This document shows, in pieces, positions 11,760-23,085 of a stretch of 64,000 bases of DNA. The position numbers were made by a program, and so were the translations under genes. Below the pieces are notes generated by a model. The model made no database searches and had not been told where the DNA came from. It worked only from the letters and a program-made list of their open reading frames with translations. Positions within the stretch are counted from its first letter, which is position 1; each line of letters starts with the position of its first letter. Location: positions 64,453,312-64,517,311 of the forward strand of contig CM057826.1 of NCBI GenBank assembly GCA_030068075.1, in the 5' to 3' direction. The DNA comes from Paguma larvata (Eukaryota > Chordata > Mammalia > Carnivora > Viverridae).

Positions 11760-13160
11760 ATTTTCACTCCAGTTCTTTGGAACAAAACTCCTCAGAAGAG
11801 TTTATTTGATGATGTCTGTATTCTTTTCCCACTCTCTCTTAATCCCACTGTAGTCAGGACTTCCCCCCCCATAATTCTATTAAAACTGATCTTAATCTTT
11901 ATTTTACTTGAATTGTCAGCATCCTTTGGCACAGTTGCTGTTTCTTCTTTTCTCATTGATGCATTTTATTCCTTTGTGTTTTCTACTTCTTTACTGGCTA
12001 CTCATTTTAAGTCTCCTTGCTTGTTTTTCCTTTTCTGTCTGGTCTCTTCTTAGCTAGGAGTCCTAGAAGTAAGGCTTATTCCCGATTCTATTCCCTTCTC
12101 TTTCTGCATTCATTGACTTGATGAACATCTAGTTTTATGGCTTTAAAACTCATCTGTACACCATGACTCCCAAATTTGCATGTCCAGTTCAGATCTCTTT
12201 CCCAAGTGCCTTTTTCTAACAAATGTTTACAAATGATCTCCTCCACCCCAACAAATCTGCTCTATTTATAGTGTTCCCTATCTCAGTTAATGCCACTGTA
12301 TCTTTGTAGTATTTCTAAACCATTACCATAGTATTATCTCCTTTTCTCTCACACTTCATATCCTGTTCATCAAGAAAGACTGGTGACACTACTTCCAAAA
12401 TATATCCAAAATCTCATCACGTCTCATCACCTCCACTGTTACTGCCCTGGTCCCAGGCACTATTATTTCCAGTTCAGATTACTGCAGTAAACTCCTCATG
12501 GTCTCCCTGCTTCTACTTTTGCCCCCTTCAGTCTATGCTCAAAACCCTGCCACATTTCATTTGGAGTAAAAGTCAGAGCCTTACAGTGGCCGTAAGACTT
12601 TGTATACTTCGTTCTTCTGCTACTTCTACTTCATCTCCTCCTAATCTCCCCTTTGCTCCCTCTTGCCCAGTCAGTCACAATGGCCTTCTGGCCCTTGCTC
12701 AGCTATGCCAGTCACACTCCTTCCTTAGGGCTTGTGTTGGCTGTTCCTCCGCCTAAAGCACTCTTCCACCAGATCTCTATACCTAATTCTGTCATCTTCT
12801 GCTCAAGTGTCACCTTCCCAGTATATATGCTACCGAAGCAAGCATAGGTATCACCTTCTCAGGAGATCTACTCTGGCACACAATTAAATATTAACCATTG
12901 CATCCCGTGCCCCCTAACTCCAGCACTTTTGACCCTACTCTTTTTTCTTTTTCCTTTTATATAGCACTTGTTATTTTGCAGTATACTATGTTGTTTATTT
13001 TTCAGCTTTATTATTTGTTGTGTTTCTCCCCTTCTAGAATGCAAGTTCCATGAGGGCAGAGGTTTGTGTGTGTGTGTGTGTGTTTGCTGATGGATCTCAA
13101 ATACCTAGATATGCCAGCATATTATAGGTACCCAATACCTTTTTGTTGAATGAAACAATA
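11760..13160 (+). repeat. Long L2 LINE copy
   Basis: An unusually long (about 1.4 kb) L2 stretch in correct order: TCAGCATCCTTTGGCACAGT (about 11918), CATGACTCCCAAATTTGCAT, AAATATATCCAAAATCTCAT, CATCACCTCCACTGTTACTG, TGGTCTCCCTGCTTCTACTT, TGGAGTAAAAGTCAGAGCCT, GGCTTGTGTTGGCTGTTCCT, CTCAAGTGTCACCTTC, GAATGCAAGTTCCATGAGGG and the terminal TTGTTGAATGAA. This is part of the reverse-transcriptase-encoding region plus 3' UTR. Frames are destroyed. A (TG)n microsatellite sits inside at 13062-13083. Confidence 0.85.
13062..13083. repeat. (TG)n microsatellite
   Basis: About ten TG units in the L2 3' end. It probably grew from a TG-rich stretch of the L2 itself and is potentially polymorphic. Confidence 0.9.
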
Positions 13161-13346
13161 ATTATTAATTTTAAAACACTTCACAATTACATGATAGAAG
13201 ATTGTGACTTAGGATTTGCTTATAAGAAAAAAGAAGACTATTAGTGGTGTAAATACAAATATACTTTTATCCTCTCTCATTGCTAAACGAGTTAAGCATT
13301 AGGTTGTGTTAAGAGTAAAGAAAGTAATCCATTTTTCTACTCGTTC

Positions 13347-13455
13347 TACAAATATTTATTAAGTATCTCTTACATATTAGTAAATGTCATAGGTTCTGAA
13401 ACTACAACAGTGAACAAAATAGATGAAAATTCTTGACTCCATTGAGTTATAGTCT
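13347..13455 (-). repeat. L2 3' end, reverse
   Basis: ACAAATATTTATTAAGTATC then AACTACAACAGTGAACAAAA and AGATGAAAATTCTTGACTCC matches reversed L2 3' terminus (acaaatatttattgagcacc ... cagtgaacaaaacag). Confidence 0.7.
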
Positions 13456-13571
13456 AGTGTACTTTATTATATACAGTTGGATCTAGTGTAATGCACTATA
13501 TTCCAAATGGGCTATGCCAGACCAGTCATAGTGCATTTCTTTTGGTCATTCTTTGCTCTTTGAATAATATA

Positions 13572-13735
13572 TCACAGCAGTTAGGAGCATGGACTTTGGA
13601 ATCTGAGAGACAAAGATTTGAATTTTGGCTCAGCCAGCTGTTATTTATTTGACCTTAGGCAAGTTACTTAACCTCTCGGCCCCAGTTTTTCCATTAATAA
13701 AGCATGAGTACTAATACCTACAGTAAAAGATTATT
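13572..13735 (+). repeat. MIR
   Basis: CAGCAGTTAGGAGCATGGAC, AGACAAAGATTTGAATTTTG, GACCTTAGGCAAGTTACTTA, ACCTCTCGGCCCCAGTTTTT follow the conserved core of the ancient tRNA-derived SINE MIR. Confidence 0.9.
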
Positions 13736-13830
13736 TACTTGGACTCTTGGGGCCTGATTCATTCCAAATTAATGTTTCTTAATTTAGATATCTTGACTCA
13801 AAAGAATACAGTGATTTGAAAAAGACATTT

Positions 13831-14022
13831 CATTTATTTTTTTTAAATTTTATAATAGTTTATTTTCAAATTGGTTTACATATAACACCCAGTGTGCATC
13901 CCAACATGTGCCCTTTTTAATGCCCATCACCCCCTCTCCCCCCTCCCTCATCCCCCTCACCCTCAGTTTTTTCTTAGTCTTTGAGAGTCTCTTATATTTT
14001 ATCTCCCTCCCTCTCTGTGTCT
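13831..14022 (-). mobile_element. Short L1 3' end
   Basis: Only the last 190 bases of an L1 3' UTR: TTCAAATTGGTTTACATATA, CACCCAGTGTGCATCCCAAC, the C-rich block near 13930 and CTTTGAGAGTCTCTTATATT. It is flanked by a perfect 13-bp target duplication GAAAAAGACATTT (13818-13830 and 14023-14035). The tail variant (TTCAAATTGGTTTA) differs from that of the copies at 3956, 34028 and 42645. Confidence 0.95.
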
Positions 14023-14353
14023 GAAAAAGACATTTTAATTGGACGGTTTGGTATATGAGATGTCAAGTATGGTAAGAATTAAGTTTAAAATGAATAGATG
14101 TCCTACAGAAACTTTTTTTGTTTATCGCTTTTAATTACTTAAAGAATTTATTGCATATCTGTGGATATTTTGCATTGAATGAAAATATCTGTTTACTCCT
14201 GAAAGGAAAATATATATCACATAAAATATAAATATTTAATGATGTAAATATTAAATAAAATTAGTATATTTTGCCTACCAAAATTTTCCTGAAAATTAGA
14301 ATTTATAAACCATACTCATTTCCTAAACAATGGTTAAAAAAACAATCTAGTGG

Positions 14354-14392
14354 GGTGCCTGGATGGCTCAGTCAGTTGAGTGTCTGTTTCTT
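14354..14392 (+). mobile_element. Outer SINEC, left part
   Basis: Head GGTGCCTGGATGGCTCAGTC of a forward SINE that is split by a reverse SINE. Outer target duplication ATCTAGTGG at 14345-14353 and 14821-14829. Confidence 0.9.
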
Positions 14393-14644
14393 TTTTTTTT
14401 TAATTTTTTTTAATGTTTTATTTATTTTTGAGAGACATAGAGACAGAGTATGAGCAGGGTAAGGGCGGAGAGAGAGGAAGATAAGAATCTGAAGCAGGCT
14501 CCAGGCTCTGAGCCGTCAGCACAGAGCCGACGCAGGGCTCGACGCAGGGCTCGACGCAGGGCTCGACGCAAACTCACAGACCGTGAGATCATGACCTGAG
14601 CTGAAGTTGGCCCCTTAACCAACTGAGCCACTCAGGCGCCCCAA
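14393..14644 (-). mobile_element. SINEC inserted in another SINEC
   Basis: A full reverse SINE with its T-tail on the left and head complement CTGAGCCACTCAGGCGCCCC on the right, sitting inside the forward SINE. Its own duplication is GT(G/A)TCTGTTTCTT on the two sides. It carries an internal 12-bp tandem expansion (14529-14570). Confidence 0.95.
14529..14570. repeat. 12-bp tandem array inside a SINE
   Basis: GACGCAGGGCTC occurs three times in direct succession followed by half a fourth unit (GACGCA). Other SINE copies in this window have the motif once, so this is a local slippage-type gain of about 24 bases. On the minus strand it makes the Arg-rich chance frame RRALRRALRRAL. Confidence 0.95.
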
Positions 14645-14820
14645 GTATCTGTTTCTTAATTTTGGCCCAGGTCCTGATCTCACAGTTTGTGAGATCGAGT
14701 CCCTCCCCCATCCCCATCAGGCTCTGCACTTTCAATGCAGATTCTCTCTCTCCCTCTCTCTCTGCTCCTCCCCCGCTTGCTCACTCTCTCAAAATAAAGA
14801 AATAAACCTTTAAAGAAAGC
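14645..14820 (+). mobile_element. Outer SINEC, right part
   Basis: Continues the split forward SINE: CCAGGTCCTGATCTCACAGT, a CT-rich body and tail AAAATAAAGAAATAAACC. It also contains the second copy of the inner target duplication at its left edge. Confidence 0.9.
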
Positions 14821-14829
14821 ATCTAGTGG

Positions 14830-15379
14830 ATTTTTAAGCCCCAAATTTATTTTAGAAACAGGAAATTGGTTCTTAACCTGAAGAAAGAGGTTTGGAAAGA
14901 TCACTAATCATCAGCATTTGCTTTTCTGTAGCAGCCACAGGAGAGGACGGTACGGTACCGTAGGTCTTTGGAAAATATCAGAGAGGACAGGAGCCTCCGC
15001 TTGCTTGTGCCATCCTTTATTTTCAAGGCTCTCTCCCAACCTATACATCTAGTAAATACACTTTGTGTACCAGGGGATTTATAAAATTTTCACAGCATCA
15101 AACAGCCTCGTCAGAATCAGTTTCTAACCATCCTGAAAATCCACGCTACCCTGTCCACTTTGTCATCACCTGCTTGTCATTCATAGCCTTGGAGATCACA
15201 CTGTTCCTTAACACAGCACTTTGTAGCAAACTGATCTTCTGTTTATTACACAATGTGAATAAAAATGGATGAGCATGGAAAACCTTGTTTTAAGCATAAA
15301 TTCATTATTCGAATGTTTATGGTACTTAAACTCTCAGGTAAATTGCCTTCTACTGTATCATACACAATAGTTATGAGGA
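14830..15379. other. Unassigned DNA
   Basis: No repeat recognised. A small palindrome GGTACGGTACCGTA is at about 14949-14962. Open frames of 60-69 codons on both strands show no domain. Confidence 0.45.
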
Positions 15380-15450
15380 ATTCAAGAAATAGTAACGTAC
15401 ATAAAGAATTTAGCATAGTGCATGGCACAGAGTAATTGTTTAATGAATGA
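15380..15450 (+). repeat. MIR 3' end (tentative)
   Basis: TTTAGCATAGTGCATGGCAC and GAGTAATTGTTTAATGAATG resemble the MIR terminal 'gcacagtgcctggcacatagta...' segment. Confidence 0.5.
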
Positions 15451-15889
15451 ATTCAATTATTATTTTGTACAAAGAATTTAGTATATTTTTTAGAGGGGAA
15501 CTTCCAGGATTGTGAAGGGATTCAGTATCATGTGAGGAATTTTTGAAAAAGTAATTACACTTAACTGTACATTTATAGTTGTATACCCATATTTCCTTTA
15601 GAACTCTCCCCATATATATCCATATATCCATAAGAACCAGGCCAATTTATCTTGCTTTTTTCCAATCTCTAACCATGCACCAAGAATATTGTAGACACAT
15701 TCCATTTGTGTTAGATAAAGCTAATTGAATATTTTTCTTTCCACTGAAGGTTACTGGGAGTTTCCAAAGATTCCTGGAAATCATTAAATTAGGATTAATG
15801 ATTATCTATACAGAGAATGTACACTGCAAGGATTGATGTCAGACAAGGTCAGAGATCTACATTATTCATTCATCTATTCAGCCTGTCAT

Positions 15890-15985
15890 TTTTAAATCAT
15901 TCAATAAACATTTACTGAGCATTTCTCCCTCATTAAGTATGCTTGATGTTGGGGAATCAAAGATTAAAAAGAACTTTTTGACTCT
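15890..15985 (-). repeat. L2 3' end, reverse
   Basis: TCATTCAATAAACATTTACT, GAGCATTTCTCCCTCATTAA and GGGGAATCAAAGATTAAAAA parallel reversed L2 terminus. Confidence 0.5.
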
Positions 15986-16114
15986 ATTATTAATGTGATA
16001 TCTATTTATGCTGGAGGACTATTTCGATGTGAGACATCTGTTGGGGGTTTAGCCTACATGATCTAAGGAAGGAGACTAGATTATACTGTATCTTGAATAT
16101 ACTTAAACAAATTC

Positions 16115-16560
16115 ATGATTGTATTAGTCAGGGTTTTTTAGTTCAAGAGATAGAAACTCCAATCCAAACTGGCTTAAACAACAAAAGGAACCCAATGGCT
16201 CCTATATCTGAAAAGTCTAGGGTATTTCTTGTCTGTAGCATTGCTAAATCCAGTGCATTGATATACTCAGAACCAAATCGTCCTTTTAATCTTGGTTCTG
16301 CATTTTCACAAAGTTGGCTTCCCTCTCAGGTGGACTTTCTCTTTAGGCTCTCTCCTGGCAGTTCGGACTTACTATCTTCCCATGTTCAAGGGTGGCAGAA
16401 AGGAAAGAATTTCTCACCCAGAGGCCTGCAACTGTCTGATGTGGTTATGTTTTTTTGGCTTAACCAATTATTGTGCTCAAGGGCAGGGGACAATGTTCTG
16501 ACTAGCCCTCAAGAATCAGATGTCTACCCTTACACCTGAAAATGGAATTCGTTCCATATA
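16115..16560. repeat. Ancient interspersed repeat, family unresolved
   Basis: TGTATTAGTCAGGGTTTTTT, CTGGCTTAAACAACAAAAGG, GGTTCTGCATTTTCACAAAG and TGGACTTTCTCTTTAGGCTC occur in an order I associate with an old mammalian repeat, but I cannot name the family. The 148-codon frame at 16093-16539 lies across it. It has no recognisable domain and no codon evidence of being a gene. Confidence 0.4.
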
Positions 16561-17363
16561 AGCCATCTGGTCTGAGAACTGGCAAAAAGTACCACCCGGC
16601 CCATTGCTCAAGGAAGAGGAAATGCAAGATGAGCAATTACACAAAGATTCACAGCAAAGGTCTCTGTGACAAGTGTAGGAGTCTTCAGATTGGTGGGATT
16701 GGTAACAGAGAGGAAAAAAGGCTTTGAACTAACATTACTCTTATGTCTTTTATCATTTACATTGCGATCAAACACTCTGTCTAGAAACTCTGTCACCATA
16801 CTTTTACTTTCTTTAACTGTATTGTGAAATCTCTTTTTTCAGTGTTATAGGGCAAATATGTTGGTAATCCATACCATTATGGATTGTCCTGTTTTTAAAT
16901 TATTTATATTGACTCATGGTTTCCTAGAAATCTCCAGATGCAAACACCTATAATGAAGAGTGTGCATCTGAAGATTCTTAGCCTCTTTGTGTTGCTAGAT
17001 GTGTACCCATCCATGAATTTGCATTACAGATGAGGAATTTTTCAGTTTTTTAGTATCCATGCCACAAATTTCCCTCTTATAACTGCTAAGGACATAATCC
17101 TTCCACTTTATTTAACAACTACAATGAGAGCAATAGCAACCCAACAAAATGCTCCTTCTACCTTTAAAGTTGTATTGTGAAAATAAGTATTTGCTTATTT
17201 TCAGAGGGGAAGAAATGTACACTTGAATTCAACATTATCCAAGAATCTAATGGATGCACTTTAAGCACCTTCATTCAGCCAGACACTGAATTTACAAACT
17301 CCTGTAATTATCACAAAGCCCAGCCAGGCAGATCTTTCACATTTCACAATGTCCTATCACTTT
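16561..17363. other. Unassigned DNA
   Basis: No repeat or gene recognised. Confidence 0.45.
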
Positions 17364-17378
17364 TGACTGTCTGTTTAT

Positions 17379-17604
17379 ATTTATTTATTTTTAATTTTTG
17401 AAAATATTTATTTATTTTTGAGAGAGAAAGAGAGACAGAGCATGAGCAGGGGAGAGGCAGAGAGAAAGAGGGAGACACAGAATCTGAAGCTGGCTCCAAG
17501 CTCTTAGCTGTCAGAGCCATATGCTGGCCTCAAACTCACAGACAACAAGATCATGACCTGACCCGAAGTCAGATGCTTAACCAACTGAGCCACCCAGGCA
17601 CCCC
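17379..17604 (-). mobile_element. SINEC, reverse
   Basis: Complete reverse SINE (CATGAGCAGGGGAGAGGCAG ... CTGAGCCACCCAGGCACCCC) with a 15-bp duplication TGACT(G/A)TCTGTTTAT at 17364-17378 and 17605-17619. Confidence 0.95.
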
Positions 17605-18043
17605 TGACTATCTGTTTATTTTTAAGAGAGAAGCAGCAAAATACTGATTGGAGTCTGTGTATCTGGCTGAGGTTTATGGACTGGTGTATATCAACTAGAT
17701 GGCCAGTAGGCTTTTCCCTCCAGATAGGAGTTTCATAGATTTTTATTCTAAAACAATTCTTCTCAGAAAGAGGATCTTCCAGCTTCCTGCCTGGAGGGCT
17801 TAACAATGGCTTTTTAGCATACAAAATCTAGGCAGATGGGCTCTGGAGTTTCACTGTCTATAAAGCAGATAAAATTTAATCCTCTAGCCTCAGCAAAGCA
17901 CCACATCCAGCCCTTCTCTGTGCTTGGTGTCCCAATCTAGATCTCTCTGGTTCAGTATTTCAGTGGGGGTGGGAGAGGTATGTTGCCTGGTTATAGAGAT
18001 TAGGACCTGAAGTGCTCACTGCTCCTTATAAAGATTTCAACTG

Positions 18044-18224
18044 AAGGCATCTGGGGTTAAGTGTCTGACTCTTGGTTTCGGCTCAGGTTTATGATCTCAT
18101 GGGTTCATGAGTTCAAGTCTCACTTCAGGCTCTGTGGTGGGAGTGCAGAGCCTGCTTGAGATTCTCTCCCTCTCTCTCTGCCTCCCCCTTGAAAATAAAT
18201 AAGCTTAAAAAAAAAAGAAAAACT
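18044..18224 (+). mobile_element. SINEC, forward
   Basis: Head degraded (GGCATCTGGGGTTAAGTGTC), then TTTCGGCTCAGGTTTATGAT, CT-rich body and tail AAAATAAATAAGC plus A-run. Flanking TTCAACTG on both sides. Confidence 0.9.
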
Positions 18225-18564
18225 TTTCAACTGGCTTTTGTAATGACTACTGCCCCCATTTCCTGTAACTTCTCAGGATTCTGAAGATCACAATGGCTTG
18301 CTTCTCATTTGTATCGTACTGTTGTAGATTTAATCTTCCTGTTGCTGACAAAGTAAGTCATTTACCATTTCTCCATCCACTCTCTGCTTTCAAATATTTG
18401 GTTTAGGGTTTAGGGTTATAGAAATCTCCTAACTGCACTAAAGTTAAAGTTTTTGTGTCCATTTCTTGTCATTTATGCTTTTTTGAGAGTGATTTTTAAA
18501 AGAAGACAGAAAATGTTTTTACTAATTTAAAACCAGCTGTCATCTAATTTATAACCCTCTTGAC

Positions 18565-18640
18565 TTCAGTTTCCTCATGTGCAAAATGAGCCACATGGCT
18601 TCTTAAGATGTAAATTCCATTATCATTATTGTTTTCATAT
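18565..18640 (+). repeat. MIR fragment
   Basis: CTTCAGTTTCCTCATGTGCA AAATGAG matches the MIR core 'tcagtttcctcatctgtaaaatggg'. Short. Confidence 0.55.
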
Positions 18641-21167
18641 TTATATAAGTGTGTGTTTGTATTCTTTTAAGTTTCTACTTTATTGGTTTAGGACAAAATT
18701 TTCCTGTTGAATAAGCCTGAAAAATGAAAACATCCTATATGTTAACACATTTTATTTCAGGTGTATAATTACAAATTCAGCTGTTTCCACTATGATGTCA
18801 TAGGGTGTCCCAACACAAAAGCAATTAGATAATTGATGCATATTTTTAAAGTGGGACATCTTCCAAGCAAACCAAATCATAAAAAAAAAGAACTGTGATT
18901 GTTTACTAACTGCTCTAGCATAAGGTCCTTGTAGCTTGAAAAGAACGACTTTCCAAAATGCAATAAATCTAAACCTAATCTTAGGTGATACAACTATCTG
19001 GTTTTAAAATAGTTCAAAAAATCTAACCTTGTATGAGAACTCTAACACAGCTTTATTTATTTAGGTGAACCATTTATTCTATTATGATTCAGATGCTAAC
19101 TTGTGAATAGGAGAACTAATGATTTTTTAAAACAATTTTTAAAAGTTCTATGCTCTACCATTGTTAAATGTTGGATATGATAAGTCTACTTTGGAAATTC
19201 ACTCCTAGTAGGCCAATTACAAATATAATAACATGTAAAATAAGTTTTCAACCCATATTTGGGATTTGAATGTAACACATTACTCTGATACGTAAGTCCA
19301 AAGGAACGTATTTCTTATTTAGTGTTTCTTCTATTCCCTATTTCCTCTCCTTCCCTGTATTTCTCTTTTTCTCTCCTAAATGCCTTTGGTTCTATTTTGT
19401 CACTAAGAAAAAGTTGCTACATGTCTGGCCAAAGGCCAAAGGTGAATGCCAAGTAAACTCAGTGACCTCTTTGAGGATTAATGATGGGATTTCTACCCAG
19501 CATGCCCTAAGTTTTCTGTGTTCCAGTTTTGCCAAGATAAATCTCTGGGTAGCCCAGTACTTGTTTGGAAGAGGACTTGAGAAAAATTTAATCATTTATG
19601 GGGTTGATTTTTGACAGGTCAGCAGAAAACTGCTTTATTTAATCCAGATTAATATATTTAAGTAAGACTCAGGAAATAAAGAGTATTGGCTTTGGCAACA
19701 AGTTTGGGTAACAGGCAAATACAGGGAGTTCTTGGGAGAGCTACCAATAAACTTATGTATCTCTGAGGAAAAAAAACCCCATGAACCCATAAAGAAGTCA
19801 ATTTTCTGGTTATATGGACATCAAGTATCAACTGTTTCTAGATACAGCTGGCTATAGAAGGAAACACGGGGCGCTGGCCTAGGTTCATCATATGACCATG
19901 ATCTCCAATGGCAATGACAACAATATCAATAAAACCATGGGTTCCCAAAAAACCCTTCTAGAACCTGTAGTGAAGACCATGGAATAGAAGGGCGATTGGG
20001 AATTGAATTACCATACGATAGGAATGAAGGAATAAAAATGGAGTTCAGGTACAGAGTTTATATTACCAACTACTAAAGGGAGAGGAAGAAAATGAAAAAA
20101 AAATTAATGTTCTGAATGGACACATGCTCCTGCATGCAGTGTCATTGAAAAGAGAGGCCAGCTAAATTTGGTCATCTTTTGAAGTACCAGTGACTTGTAT
20201 TTCCCAAGAGTGACCAGGCCCTGAGACTCTGACTCATGCTAACCAAAATACTTGCATGACTGAGGTAGACAACAGAATGCTAATTTATTTATTAACAAAG
20301 GAAAATATAACTACGATGTGGCCTGGGAGTGCATGTGAGAGGATGATAATCACAACCCTTTCCTGTCGACAAACCTCCATGAGAAGCTTCATCATGGTTA
20401 GAAACCATGGGAAAAATACAATGATTTCAGGAATGAAATTTGTATCATTAGTCTGTTCTTTCCCCAAAGTTAAACAACTTGGGAATCAGAAGCTTCTTGG
20501 TGACTGTGGACTCAGAACAAGGGGGCTTTAAATAAACTCACTGTGCAATGGCACCAGTCCCAGGATAGGTGATACTTCCATCTCTTGAGAAGGATGGTTT
20601 TGTCAGATGGGCCAGATAGTCATTCTCATGGCAGTAGCTTCCAAGATCCAACTCAGTGATAGAGCAGCTCCACAATCAGACCAGATTAAGTATAAACAAC
20701 TCTCCTTTTCAATTTACTTGGACTCTCAGAACTGCTCAAACTTCATCTTTAAATCCACTTCTACTTGATAATAGAGTGCTTTGGGAACAGCTTTACTTCA
20801 GGGATTATGTTCTCTCAGTATTACTCTGTAGCATCCATTTATCTCTTTCTTTGACTGACCGAGCTGGAGAATTAAGTAGTGATAGAATAGAAGTCATCAT
20901 CCATATATTTCAAATCTCCACTGATATTATCACATTGGCCAGTTCCCAGCATTGCAGTACAGCTTTTGGTTGAATATTTTGTCAGAAGAGGTGTTCCAGA
21001 ACATTTCATTTGTTACTTACTCCTGTATTATTTACTCTGTGAATCAGGAAGCTGTATTAGGTGAGTGTATGATTGATTAAGGATATTAGTTTTCCAGCTT
21101 TCAAGTTGGTAATGGCAGATAACCCCATTGTGGGTTCAGAGTCCTCTTGGACCCATGTATGAGGCTG
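18641..21167. other. Repeat-poor DNA, 2.5 kb
   Basis: No SINE, L1, LTR or DNA transposon recognised. Open frames at 20256-20531 and 20656-20973 (91 and 105 codons) have no domain signature and no flanking splice logic that I can support. It may hold decayed repeats or conserved non-coding sequence. Confidence 0.45.
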
Positions 21168-21185
21168 CCAACAATCCATTTTTTA

Positions 21186-21411
21186 AAATTTTTTAAAATT
21201 TATTTTGAGACACACACACACACACAAACACAAAGTGTGAGTGTGGGCGGTGGGCAGAGTGAGAGAGAGGTGGAGAGAGAGAATCCCAAGCAGGCTCTGG
21301 ACTGTCAGTGCAGAACCTGATGCAGGGCTCAAACCCACAAACTGTGAGATCATGACCTGAGCTGAAATCAAGAGTCAGATGACCAACCAACTGAGCCAGC
21401 CCAGTGCCCCA
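21186..21411 (-). mobile_element. SINEC, reverse, with (AC)n
   Basis: Reverse SINE with an (AC)n run at 21211-21230 next to its tail, GTGAGATCATGACCTGAGCT and head complement CTGAGCCAGCCCAGTGCCCC. Target duplication CCAA(C/T)AATCCATTTTT on both sides (about 21169 and 21412). Confidence 0.95.
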
Positions 21412-21589
21412 CCAATAATCCATTTTTAACCTAAATTCCCTATACCCTCACTCTGATCAGTATATTCTGAATCCTAGGAATTAGTGTTAGCTCAGAATCA
21501 GAGTGCAGTTTTACAAAAAGTTTGAGTTTCACATTCCCCAGTGCAGTTATTCTAGTTAATACTGTAGGTTTCCATGTAGATGGGTAATA

Positions 21590-21665
21590 AGAATAGGTAA
21601 CATTTACTGAGCACTTGCTATGCAGCAAGTTCTAATACTTGTTTCTAAATGCTATGAATGCTGAT
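21590..21665 (-). repeat. MIR 3' part, reverse
   Basis: GTAACATTTACTGAGCACTT GCTATG then TCTAATACTTGTTTCTAAAT fits the reversed MIR end. Confidence 0.6.
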
Positions 21666-21887
21666 ATCTCCACCAAATATCAAAGACTTTGGCATAGAGA
21701 ATATTTTTTCAGGGCCCATACAGGGGCACATAGGGGATGGATGAGTCATAGGATAAATCTACAAATATTCCTGTCTTGTGACAGGAGAATTCCTTTCAAA
21801 TAAGAAATGGGTCTGAAGACTGGATAGCCAAAATAAAAACAAAAAACTCATAAAGACCTGGCAAATGTCTGATACATGCAGGTTCAC

Positions 21888-22070
21888 CTCATTCTTTAAC
21901 TACTGCATAGTATTCCATTGCTTTGATATCCTATAGTTTATTCACTACTCCTGCATCAACAGATGTGGTTTCTCTATTTATTGCTACTTCAAACAATATT
22001 TCATAAGTAATTTTTATATGTTTTTCAGTATACATCTATGAAGATTTTTCTAGGATTAATACCACAAGGA
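21888..22070 (-). mobile_element. Old L1 fragment, reverse
   Basis: CTACTGCATAGTATTCCATT, TATAGTTTATTCACTACTCC, TTGCTACTTCAAACAATATT and TTTTTCTAGGATTAATACC follow reversed L1 ORF2 end sequence. Confidence 0.7.
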
Positions 22071-23000
22071 AAATTTAATTATCAAGTTTGTCTGTATTTT
22101 GCTTCTGTGTTGGAGAGGCCATGTCCTCACACCCCTTCCCATCTTAGAAGACTTCAAGTAACTATAATTATGAACGATGGTGAGCAGTGATGGAGGGCTA
22201 TTTAGGAAAAATGAATGCATGGGAATGGAACTCCTTCAAATAAACAAACACATGAGCAAAAAGCAGCAACAAAAATCAAACACTTTACCCAACAATTTTT
22301 ACCTAATAATGAAAATCAACCTCTATATAGATACCAGAAACCTGAAAAAAGCTAAGATAGGCAAATTATATCCCCTAGAATCTGAGCAGGGACAATTACA
22401 ACTTTAGAATAGGCTCCAACTTTTAAAAGACAGGTTTTAAAAATGTTAAGCTTTCTATGCCAAATATGTATACGGTTTTATATATCCAATGCCCTCATCT
22501 CTTTTTTCCCCCTCTGAGCTTACAGGAAAACACTGTGTTTATTTCTGACACTCAGTAAAGCTGTTTCAGCCCCTGCGTTGATTGATAGCAATAGATTCAA
22601 GGATTAATAAAAGAGATGTGTTTAGTGAGTCACCAGTACAGGAGCTAAAACGGGTCACATCCCAAGTTAAATCAAGCGGGCCCTGGCATCACCCCATAGG
22701 GTTTTGAAGCTGTGATTGAAAGTCAGAAGGGAGGAATATGTGTTTGCCAAGAAATATCAATGCTTTTGACTTCTTTCAACCTAGACTGCTTGGTGGCATT
22801 TCCAGACGGCTGATGAGGTCTGGAGGGGAGAGTATAAAGCTAAAGTCAAAAATCCTATTGAAGTGGATTTGCTATCCCTTTTTATTTTAAATGCATGGAT
22901 GTTTCATGGTGAAAATTCAAAATGGAAGATGTTAGCATGAAGTGATATGCCAGTCCTCACTCCTATCCTGCCAGGTCTGCCTGACTTTTCAGTAAGCATC
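22071..23000. other. Unassigned DNA
   Basis: No known repeat. A 70-base segment at about 22271-22343 is similar to one at about 23165-23232 (see findings). Confidence 0.45.
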
Positions 23001-23013
23001 AAAAAGCCAGGAG

Positions 23014-23072
23014 CGACTGGGTGTTATATGTAAACCAATTTGAAAATAAACTATTATAACAAAAAAAAAAAA
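23014..23072 (+). mobile_element. 59-bp L1 tail insertion
   Basis: Only the extreme 3' end of an L1 (GGGTGTTATATGTAAACCAA, TTTGAAAATAAACTATTATA, then an A-run) between perfect 13-bp duplications AAAAAGCCAGGAG at 23001-23013 and 23073-23085. One of the shortest insertions one can still prove. Confidence 0.9.
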
Positions 23073-23085
23073 AAAAAGCCAGGAG

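Noticed and set aside
14422..14631. Arg-rich frame (RRALRRALRRAL) that looks like a repetitive protein
   Set aside because: It is the translation of the 12-bp tandem expansion in a SINE.
16093..16539. 148-codon open frame on the plus strand
   Set aside because: No domain, no signal of splice or promoter context, and it covers a probable ancient interspersed repeat. A frame of this length is expected by chance in 64 kb.
18407..18425. TTTAGGG-like repeat resembling a telomere motif
   Set aside because: Only about two units of a plant-type motif. Mammalian telomeres use TTAGGG, and there is no array.
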